A stretch of 64,000 nt of DNA, taken from Clavibacter sp. VKM Ac-2873. Its GTDB lineage: Bacteria; Actinomycetota; Actinomycetes; Actinomycetales; Microbacteriaceae. The translations under genes were made by a program, and so were the position numbers. The notes beneath the pieces are model-generated. The model saw only the letters and a program-made list of their open reading frames with translations, did not search any database and had not been told where the DNA came from. Location of the stretch: NCBI RefSeq assembly GCF_015351075.1, contig NZ_JADKRS010000004.1, positions 62,001 through 126,000 on the forward strand, in the 5' to 3' direction. Position 1 is the stretch's first letter. Every line of letters starts with the position of its first letter. Shown one piece after another: positions 57,652 through 64,000 of the stretch.

Positions 57652-59274
57652 CTAGTGCTCCGTCGCCTTCTCGGCGCCGTGCCCGGTGAGCGACCGCACG
57701 TCCATCTCCGCCGCGACGAGCGGATCCTCCGTGCGGGTCGAGGTCACCGTCCCGATCCAGCCCAGCAGGAACCCGACCGGGATCGACACGATGCCGGGGT
57801 TGCTCAGCGGGAACCACGAGAAGTCGGCCCCCGGGATCATCGACGTCTCCGCGCCCGACACGACGGGCGAGAACGCGATCAGCACGAGCGCCGTCCCGAG
57901 CCCGCCGTACATGCTCAGCACCGCGCCCCGCGTGGAGAAGCGCCGCCAGTAGAGCGAGTAGAGGATGGTCGGCAGGTTCGCGCTCGCGGCCACCGCGAAC
58001 GCGAGCGCCACGAGGAACGCGACGTTCTGCCCGTTCGCGCCGATGCCCGCGATGATCGAGACGATGCCGATCACGACCACCGTGATCCGCGCGACGCGCA
58101 CCTCGCCGTTCGCCGAGACCTGCCCCTTCTTGATGACGCTGCCGTACACGTCGTGCGCGAACGACGCCGCGGCCGTGATCGTGAGCCCCGCCACCACCGC
58201 CAGGATCGTCGCGAACGCGACCGCCGCGATGATGCCGAGCAGGATCGGCCCGCCCAGCTCGAGCGCCAGCAGGGGCGCCGCCGAGTTCACGCCGCCGGGG
58301 GCCGCGAGGATCCGCTCGCTCCCGAGCAGCGCGCCCGCGCCGTACCCGAGCACCAGGGTGAAGAGGTAGAAGATCCCGATGAGCCAGATCGCCCACACGA
58401 CGCTGCGACGCGCCTCCTTCGCGGTCGGCACCGTGTAGAAGCGCATGAGCACGTGGGGGAGGCCCGCCGTGCCGAGCACCAGCGCGAGCGCGAGCGAAAG
58501 GAAGTCGAGCTTCGTGATCCCCGTGGCCCCGTACTGGTTGCCGGGCTCGAGCACGGGCTTGTCGGCCGCGGCGGCCGCGGCGCCCAGGAGGTCGGACACG
58601 TCGAACCCGTGGATCGCGAGCACCCACACGGTCATGACCGCGGCGCCCGCGATGAGCAGGCAGGCCTTGATGATCTGCACCCAGGTGGTGCCCTTCATGC
58701 CGCCCACGAGCACGTAGACGATCATGAGCGCGCCCACCACGGCGATCACGAGCGACTGCCCGAGCCGGTCCTCGATCCCGAGCAGCAGCGAGACGAGCCC
58801 GCCGGCACCCGCCATCTGCGCGAGCAGGTAGAAGAAGCACACCGCGAGCGTCGTGGTCGCCGCAGCCAACCGCACGGGCCGATGCTTCAGCCGGAAGCTC
58901 AGCACGTCGGCCATCGTGAACTTGCCCGTGTTGCGCATGAGCTCCGCCACGAGCAGCAGCGCCACGAGCCACGCGACGAGGAACCCGATCGAGTAGAGGA
59001 ACCCGTCGTACCCGTTGATGGCGATGGCGCCGACGATGCCGAGGAACGATGCCGCCGAGAGGTAGTCGCCCGCGATGGCGGTGCCGTTCTGCGGGCCGGT
59101 GAAGGAGCGACCCGCCGCGTAGTAGTCGGCCGCGGTCGAGTTGTCGCGGCTCGCGCGGAACACGATCACGAGCGTGATGACCACGAACGCCCCGAAGATG
59201 GAGATGTTGATGGCGGGATCGCCCGTGTCGGTCGTCGGCGTGGTCGCCAGGACGGCCGTGCCCGGCGCGATCAC
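57652..59274 (-). CDS. actP: Cation/acetate symporter (SSS family)
   Basis: This 540-residue sodium:solute symporter has about 13 helices. Signature pieces are DYYAAGRSFTGPQNGTAIAGDYLSAASFLG (about residues 49-78), GGMKGTTWVQIIKACLLI and the FATILAVVAGLTITAAASFAHDVY segment. These place it in the ActP/MctC branch for acetate, propionate or pyruvate uptake. I start at GTG 59274 overlapping the DUF485 stop, since the longer frame upstream lies over that gene. DUF485-ActP pairs are common. Confidence 0.92.
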   Translation of the reverse strand: MIAPGTAVLATTPTTDTGDPAINISIFGAFVVITLVIVFRASRDNSTAADYYAAGRSFTGPQNGTAIAGDYLSAASFLGIVGAIAINGYDGFLYSIGFLVAWLVALLLVAELMRNTGKFTMADVLSFRLKHRPVRLAAATTTLAVCFFYLLAQMAGAGGLVSLLLGIEDRLGQSLVIAVVGALMIVYVLVGGMKGTTWVQIIKACLLIAGAAVMTVWVLAIHGFDVSDLLGAAAAAADKPVLEPGNQYGATGITKLDFLSLALALVLGTAGLPHVLMRFYTVPTAKEARRSVVWAIWLIGIFYLFTLVLGYGAGALLGSERILAAPGGVNSAAPLLALELGGPILLGIIAAVAFATILAVVAGLTITAAASFAHDVYGSVIKKGQVSANGEVRVARITVVVIGIVSIIAGIGANGQNVAFLVALAFAVAASANLPTILYSLYWRRFSTRGAVLSMYGGLGTALVLIAFSPVVSGAETSMIPGADFSWFPLSNPGIVSIPVGFLLGWIGTVTSTRTEDPLVAAEMDVRSLTGHGAEKATEH

Positions 59275-59678
59275 CGTCCGCCGCCCTTCCGGCGCTCCGG
59301 GGGAGTGGATCCGCCCGCCCCGTCGAGCGCCCCGCGCTCCCGCTCCTCCAGGTCGGCGCGGATCTCCGCGGCGATGGGGTCGAACCGCGAGTTGGCGCGG
59401 CTCACGTACCAGGTGGTGATCGCGAACGTCGTGACGAACTGGCCGAGGCCCAGCAGGATCCCGAGGTTCACGTTCCCGATGACCGGCGTGGACATGAACT
59501 CGTGCGCGTAGTCCGACAGCAGCACGAACGCGGCGTACCAGACGAGGAACGCCACGGCGAGCGGGAAGACGAAGCTGCGATGCGCCCGCTTCAGCTCCTG
59601 GAACCGGGCCGAGTCCTCGACCTCCCGGTAGTCGACGGCCGGCCGGGGGTCCCCGGGCGGATGAGCGGCGTCGCCCAT
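59271..59678 (-). CDS. DUF485 membrane protein, partner of the symporter
   Basis: This 135-residue protein has the DUF485 core: FQELKRAHRSFVFPLAVAFLVWYAAFVLLS (helix 1, residues about 27-55), then VIGNVNLGILLGLGQFVTTFAITTWYV (helix 2). A charged tail follows. The family (E. coli YjcH) always accompanies ActP-type symporters. GAGGAG precedes the ATG. A perfect CCGCAC/GTGCGG hairpin lies in the presumed leader (59699-59716). Confidence 0.88.
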   Translation of the reverse strand: MGDAAHPPGDPRPAVDYREVEDSARFQELKRAHRSFVFPLAVAFLVWYAAFVLLSDYAHEFMSTPVIGNVNLGILLGLGQFVTTFAITTWYVSRANSRFDPIAAEIRADLEERERGALDGAGGSTPPERRKGGGR

Positions 59679-59785
59679 GTGATCTCCTCGAGATACGGCC
59701 GCACCTCGTCGTGCGGCGTTCCCAGGTTAGGCACAGGCGCGGGTGATTCACCAGGGCAGCGCCCCCGCGGGGGCGCGGCCACCCG

Positions 59786-60601
59786 TCAGGCGAACAGCCC
59801 CGGCACCAGCGCGAGGGCGACCGGGTAGCCCACGAAGCTGACGACGTCGAGGATCAGGTGCGCCACCACGAGCGGCGCCGTCCGGCCGAAGCGCACGTAG
59901 CACCAGCCGAACACGACCCCCATCGCCACGTTCCCGAAGAACGGCCCGTAGCCCTGGTACAGGTGGTAGCTCCCGCGCAGCACGGCCGCCGCGACGATGA
60001 CGCTCCACGCGCCGAGCCGACCGTGCCCCCAGCCGAGCTCGCGCAGCCGCGTGAAGAGGTACCCGACCACGATCACCTCCTCCTGCAGCGCGGCGCGGAG
60101 GGCCACGAGCACGAGCACCGGCACGGTCCACCAGTACGAGTCCAGGGCGGTCGGCACGACGTCGACCGTGATCCCGAGGGCGCGGCCCGCGAAGTACAGG
60201 CCGAGGCCGGGCACGCCGATGAGCGCCGCGAGGCCGAACCCGGCGGCGACGTCCCGGCCGGGGCGCGCGAGGTCGAGCCCGATCCGGCGGAACGCGCTCC
60301 GCCCCGGCTGCCACAGCAGGAAGAGCACCAGGGCCACCGGCACGAGCGCGGTCGCGATGTCGAGCAGCTGGTACAGGAGGTCGAACGCCTGCCGGTCGTT
60401 CAGGCTGCGGTTGATGGTGGCGCTCTGCGAGCCGAGGGCCTCCCGGCGCGTGGACAGGTCGACGATCCGGAGCACCGAGTACACGGCGCTCGCCCCGAGC
60501 GACAGCCCGAGCACGATCGCGATCTCCCACCGCAGCCGCGTCCGCTGCGCGCGCCCGAGCTGCGGGCGGGGATCGTCGAGGAGGGCGGGAGCGTCGGGCA
60601 C
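59786..60601 (-). CDS. CPBP family intramembrane protease-like protein
   Basis: This 271-residue membrane protein has about eight helices. CPBP (Rce1/Abi) motifs are seen in order: ALQEEVIVVGYLFTRLRELGWG (catalytic Glu-Glu, about residue 173), RGSYHLYQGYGPF (His) and VVAHLILDVVSFVG (His). Family members act as intramembrane glutamic proteases or as CAAX-type processing enzymes, with roles in bacteriocin immunity in some cases. The usual Arg after EE is Gly here. GTG start; TAGGAT (60613-60608) ends 6 nt before it, so it is predicted leaderless. Confidence 0.88.
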   Translation of the reverse strand: MPDAPALLDDPRPQLGRAQRTRLRWEIAIVLGLSLGASAVYSVLRIVDLSTRREALGSQSATINRSLNDRQAFDLLYQLLDIATALVPVALVLFLLWQPGRSAFRRIGLDLARPGRDVAAGFGLAALIGVPGLGLYFAGRALGITVDVVPTALDSYWWTVPVLVLVALRAALQEEVIVVGYLFTRLRELGWGHGRLGAWSVIVAAAVLRGSYHLYQGYGPFFGNVAMGVVFGWCYVRFGRTAPLVVAHLILDVVSFVGYPVALALVPGLFA

Positions 60602-60607
60602 GGGCCG

Positions 60608-60613
60608 ATCCTA
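60608..60613 (-). promoter_or_regulatory. -10 element (TAGGAT) of the CPBP gene, leaderless
   Basis: On the reverse strand TAGGAT is followed by 6 nt and the GTG at 60601. Confidence 0.55.
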
Positions 60614-60763
60614 GGCGCGCGATGTCGACCGGCCGCCCGCCGGCCGGACGTGGCCGGTGAGGGCCCTGACGACGCGATCCGTCGCCGAGGGCGGCAGGAA
60701 CGCGCGATCCCGACCGTCGGGACGCACGGATCCGGACCGCGACGCGTGGATCCGCGCGTCTGA

Positions 60764-60779
60764 GTTACCGGTATGTAAC
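60764..60779. promoter_or_regulatory. Operator-like inverted repeat before the oligopeptide-binding gene
   Basis: GTTAC-CGGTAT-GTAAC lies 16 bp before the -35 box at 60795, in a locally AT-richer patch. The arms are only 5 bp, so it could be chance. Confidence 0.35.
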
Positions 60780-60794
60780 GTTTGGGCCCAGTTT

Positions 60795-60823
60795 TTGCAA
60801 AGACTCCCAGCCGAACCTAGGGT
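60795..60823 (+). promoter_or_regulatory. Promoter of the oligopeptide-binding protein gene
   Basis: TTGCAA (60795-60800), 17 nt, TAGGGT (60818-60823). A transcription start near 60830 gives a leader of about 60 nt that contains AGGAGG (60881-60886). Confidence 0.65.
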
Positions 60824-60890
60824 CATTCTTATCTGCGCGGTCGACCGCACGCACGGTGGGTCCGCGCCATTCCCATGCACAGGAGGAACC

Positions 60891-62726
60891 TTGAAAATCA
60901 GACGCCTCGCAGCGGCTGGTGCCGTCATCGTCTCCGGTGCCCTCGTTCTCAGCGGCTGCTCTGCGCCCGCTCAGAAGTCCGAGGTCATCGCCGGCACTGA
61001 GATCACCGTGGCCTGGAACGACCCGTTCCTCGAGTACAACAACGCGTCGGCGACCGGCAACGCGTCCGCCAACACGAACATCGTGTACCTGACGAACCAG
61101 TCCTTCAACTACTACGACGACGGCCCGTCCCTCGTCAAGAACACGGACTTCGGCACCTACGAGAAGGTCTCCGACGACCCGCTGGTCGTGAAGTTCACGA
61201 TCAACGAGGGCGTCAAGTGGAGCGACGGCACCCCCGTCGACGCCGCGGACATGCTCCTCAACTGGGCCGCGAACACGACGAACGTGAACACGACCGAGGA
61301 CGTGAAGACGAACGACGACGGCACGGTCTCCACCGGCGACGACCAGGTCTTCTTCAACTCGGGCGCCGTCAAGGACACCCGCCTCGGCCTGGTCACCAAG
61401 ACCCCCGAGATCGGCGACGACGGCCGCAGCCTCACGTACACGTACGACCAGCCCTACGTGGACTGGGAGATCGCGACCGGCAACGGCGTCGGCGTCTCCG
61501 CGCACGGCACCACGCAGCTCGCGTTCCCCGACCAGAACCTCTCGCCCGAGGACGCGAAGAAGAAGCTCATCACGGCGATCCAGGACAAGGACGCCAGCGT
61601 CCTCGCCCCGGTCTCCAAGGTCTGGAACGACGGCTACCGCTACTCGGACATGCCGAGCGAGCCGCAGAAGACCCTGGGCGACGGCGCGTACACGATCACC
61701 GACCTCAAGGCCGACCAGTACGTCACCCTGACGGCCAACAAGGAGTACACCGGCACCAAGAAGCCGAAGTACGAGAAGATCACGGTCCGCTTCATCGCGG
61801 ACCCGCAGGCGCAGATCCAGGCCCTCTCCAACGGCGAGGTCCAGATCGCGTCCGGCCAGCCCACGGCCGACCTCCTCCAGCAGGTCCAGGGACTCAGCGG
61901 CATCGAGTACAAGGGCCAGGCCGAGGGCACGTACGAGCACGTCGACCTCCAGGTCACCAACGGCGGACCGTTCGACCCCACGAAGTACGGCGGCGACGCC
62001 GACAAGGCCAAGCTCATCCGCCAGGCGTTCTTCAAGACGCTCCCGCGCGAGGAGATCCTCGACAAGCTGATCAAGCCCCTGCAGGAGGACGCCGAGCTCC
62101 GCAACTCGAACGTCTACGTGCCCGGCACGCCCGAGTACCAGGCGTCCGTCGAGAAGAACGGCTACAAGGACCAGGCGGTCGACATCGAGGGCGCCAAGGC
62201 GGACCTCGCGAAGGCCGGCGTCACGGGCACGATCGACGCCCGCGTCATCTACGGCCAGGGCAACACGCGCCGCCAGCAGGAGTTCGAGCTCATGCGCCAG
62301 TCGGCCGCCCTGGCCGGCTTCAACCTCATCGACGTGAACAGCGCGACGTGGGGTGCCGACCTGTCCAGCAAGACGGGCTCGTACGACATCGCCCTCTTCG
62401 GATGGCAGTCGGTGAGCCTCGGTGTCGGCGAGTCCGGCCCGAACTACCAGACCGGCGGCATCAACAACTACTACGGCTGGTCGAACCCCGAGATTGACTC
62501 GCTGTTCAAGCAGCTGGACACGGAGACGGACAAGGACAAGCAGCTCGCGCTGGTCATCCAGGCCGAGACCCTCATCCAGCAGCAGGGCTGGACGACGCCG
62601 ATCTACCAGTTCCCCGGCCTCACCGCCTGGAGCGACACCGTGTCGGGCGTCAAGCCCGCGTTCCTGTCGCCCAACTGGTTCTGGAACTACTGGGAGTGGG
62701 CTCCGGCCCAGGCAGCCGCGCAGTAG
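60891..62726 (+). CDS. ABC importer family 5 substrate-binding lipoprotein (oligopeptide type), TTG start
   Basis: This 611-residue solute-binding protein has a lipoprotein signal (residues 1-23, lipobox LSGC). The SBP family 5 core includes DPLVVKFTINEGVKWSDGTPVDAADML (about residues 92-118), then FIADPQAQIQALSNGEVQI and LIRQAFFKTLPREEIL. It presents peptides, or other ligands, to the OppB-type permease encoded next. The start is TTG 60891, with AGGAGG 4 nt upstream and the signal sequence right after it. No ATG or GTG fits better. A hairpin separates it from the permease gene. Confidence 0.92.
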   Translation: MKIRRLAAAGAVIVSGALVLSGCSAPAQKSEVIAGTEITVAWNDPFLEYNNASATGNASANTNIVYLTNQSFNYYDDGPSLVKNTDFGTYEKVSDDPLVVKFTINEGVKWSDGTPVDAADMLLNWAANTTNVNTTEDVKTNDDGTVSTGDDQVFFNSGAVKDTRLGLVTKTPEIGDDGRSLTYTYDQPYVDWEIATGNGVGVSAHGTTQLAFPDQNLSPEDAKKKLITAIQDKDASVLAPVSKVWNDGYRYSDMPSEPQKTLGDGAYTITDLKADQYVTLTANKEYTGTKKPKYEKITVRFIADPQAQIQALSNGEVQIASGQPTADLLQQVQGLSGIEYKGQAEGTYEHVDLQVTNGGPFDPTKYGGDADKAKLIRQAFFKTLPREEILDKLIKPLQEDAELRNSNVYVPGTPEYQASVEKNGYKDQAVDIEGAKADLAKAGVTGTIDARVIYGQGNTRRQQEFELMRQSAALAGFNLIDVNSATWGADLSSKTGSYDIALFGWQSVSLGVGESGPNYQTGGINNYYGWSNPEIDSLFKQLDTETDKDKQLALVIQAETLIQQQGWTTPIYQFPGLTAWSDTVSGVKPAFLSPNWFWNYWEWAPAQAAAQ

Positions 62727-62764
62727 CGCGACACGTGAGCGCCGTCCCCTGAACGGGAGGGTGC

Positions 62765-62798
62765 GAGGGTGCCGAGGTCTTCTGGCCTCGGCACCCTC
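62765..62798 (+). terminator. Hairpin between the binding-protein and permease genes
   Basis: Perfect 13-bp stem GAGGGTGCCGAGG with an 8-nt loop. No T tract. It could reduce read-through so the binding protein is made in excess over the permease. Confidence 0.7.
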
Positions 62799-62840
62799 TC
62801 CATGTCCGTTGCCGATTCGTGATCCGCGGATCCGGCCGCG

Positions 62841-62846
62841 TATGCT
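62841..62846 (+). promoter_or_regulatory. -10-like element (TATGCT) before the permease gene
   Basis: TATGCT lies 57 nt before the permease GTG. No clear -35. It would give the permease gene its own transcript. Confidence 0.4.
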
Positions 62847-62902
62847 CTCGTCGGGTCGGGTCACGAGCCCTGGCCGAACACAGAAAGGGACGTCGTCGCC
62901 CC

Positions 62903-64000
62903 GTGCTTACCTTCGTCTTGAGACGCCTCGTCGCGTCGTTCTTCGTCCTGCTGGGCGCCAGCTTCATCATCTACAACCTCGCCGCCAACTCGGGTGATCC
63001 CCTGCAGGATCTGCGGGAGAACCCGTCGCCGAACCGCGATGCGCTCATCGCCGCTCGCGTCGACCTCCTCGACCTCGACGTGCCGTCGCCGCTGCGCTAC
63101 TTCATCTGGCTCGGCGGGGTGTTCAAGGTCTTCATCGGCCAGGTCGACCTCGGCAAGGCCATCGACGGCCGCGAGGTCAACGAGATCATCGCCAACGCCG
63201 CCGGGCAGACGATCCAGCTGGTCACGATCGCCACGATCATCGCCGTGCTCATCGGCGTCTCGATCGGCATGACGACCGCGCTCCGCCAGTACAGCGGCTA
63301 CGACTACACGGTCACCTTCGCGTCGTTCCTCTTCTTCTCGCTGCCGATCTTCTTCGTCGCCGTGCTGCTCAAGCAGTACGTCGCCATCGGCTTCAACGAC
63401 TTCCTCGTGAACCCGTCGATACCCCCGGTCCTGATCGTGGTCCTGTCGCTCGTGTCGGGCTTCGTCTGGATGAGCATCATCGGCGGCGATCCGAAGCCCC
63501 GCCTCATCGTCTTCGGCTCGGCGACGGTCATCACCGCGGTCGTGCTCATCTACCTGCTCGCCACGGACTGGTTCACGCGCCCCGGTCTCGGCATCGTGCT
63601 CATCGGCGCCCTGGGCGCCCTGGTCGCGGTGCTCATCACCTCGCTCTCGACGGGCCTGCGCAACCGACGCGCCTTCTACTCGGCGCTCGCCATGGCGGTC
63701 CTCGGCGCCGCGCTCTGGTACCCGCTGCAGTACGTGCTGACCGTCTCCGCCCCCTGGTGGATCACGATCGTGCTCATCGTCGCGTTCGTCGTGATCGGCG
63801 TGGTGGTCGGCTACGTGGTCGGCCAGAACGACAAGCCGATCGTCGCCCGCGGCGCCGGCATCACGGGCGGCCTCGTGGCGCTGCTGATCATCGTCGACCG
63901 CGTCATGCAGGTGTGGCCCGACTACGTGACCAACACCCGCGGACGCCCCATCGCCACCGTCGGCGCCGTCACGCCGGGCCTCAACGGATCCGTGTGGCAG
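62903..64000 (+). CDS. OppB-type ABC permease with a large membrane insertion (3' end outside window)
   Basis: The frame from GTG 62903 is open for 366 codons to the window edge. The N-terminus LTFVLRRLVASFFVLLGASFIIYNLAANSGDP and DLGKAIDGREVNEIIANAAGQTIQLV are typical of OppB/DppB. After SLPIFFVAVLLKQYV (about residues 142-156) a normal OppB would reach its EAA loop quickly. Here about 150 residues with some six extra hydrophobic helices follow, before PIATVGAVTPGLNGSVWQ. Full OppB proteins are usually 300-340 residues; this one is longer and unfinished. The GTG has GAAAGGGA 13 nt upstream, a weak ribosome site. Confidence 0.85.
   Translation, partial: MLTFVLRRLVASFFVLLGASFIIYNLAANSGDPLQDLRENPSPNRDALIAARVDLLDLDVPSPLRYFIWLGGVFKVFIGQVDLGKAIDGREVNEIIANAAGQTIQLVTIATIIAVLIGVSIGMTTALRQYSGYDYTVTFASFLFFSLPIFFVAVLLKQYVAIGFNDFLVNPSIPPVLIVVLSLVSGFVWMSIIGGDPKPRLIVFGSATVITAVVLIYLLATDWFTRPGLGIVLIGALGALVAVLITSLSTGLRNRRAFYSALAMAVLGAALWYPLQYVLTVSAPWWITIVLIVAFVVIGVVVGYVVGQNDKPIVARGAGITGGLVALLIIVDRVMQVWPDYVTNTRGRPIATVGAVTPGLNGSVWQ

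Overview
This window is high-GC (about 72% G+C in sampled core lines) actinobacterial chromosome. A mycothiol S-conjugate amidase (mca), the actinobacterial families DUF4307, DUF3090, SCO1664 and MSMEG_4193-type phosphomutase, and a DUF6264-like protein point to Microbacteriaceae. Clavibacter is my best guess for genus, but that is inference. No rRNA, tRNA, CRISPR array, insertion sequence or complete prophage was seen. No stretch longer than about 300 bases lacks a gene.

Layout. 1-9 kb: end of an APH-fold kinase, a large Ig-like membrane protein, a GH1-fold protein lacking both catalytic glutamates, LemA, a YcaQ-type glycosylase, and an AI-2E family transporter coupled to threonine ammonia-lyase. 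9-16 kb: greA, DUF4307, mca, then a Ugp-like sugar or glycerophosphodiester ABC importer ending in a GDPD gene and lacking its own ATPase. 16-29 kb: hemolysin III, cis-prenyltransferase, PIN-PhoH, the minus-strand run xseA-xseB-DUF4245-carbonic anhydrase-fumC, ispH, fba, rmuC, an exonuclease and ychF.

29.8-31.8 kb: an AT-richer two-gene islet of unknown function sits between the convergent core genes ychF and the SCO1664 gene. It is the clearest foreign DNA here. 31.8-47.5 kb: phosphomutase/DUF3090/SCO1664, two amino-acid permeases (one with MarR and USP), TlpA lipoprotein, a convergent GIY-YIG and PD-(D/E)XK nuclease-like pair, sufS-sufU, alkaline phosphatase, CopC and a BlaI/CopY repressor. 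47.5-64 kb: a tandem glycine riboswitch with gcvT-gcvH-gcvP, an HAD plus PhnD/C/E/E importer plus RpiR operon, DUF485-actP, a CPBP protease, and the start of an oligopeptide ABC importer whose permease seems to carry a large membrane insertion.

Two patterns run through the window. First, at least 16 genes have a TANNNT -10 hexamer ending 6-8 nt before the start codon, and five more have a close variant. This is the layout of leaderless mRNAs. Second, the palindrome GGATCC is about ten times more frequent than base composition predicts (17 counted in the first 5.4 kb, about 1.7 expected), in all reading frames, and is absent from the AT-rich islet. Operons are very compact, with many ATGA or GTGA stop-start overlaps. 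Several intergenic hairpins with long perfect stems and no T tract lie at gene ends.
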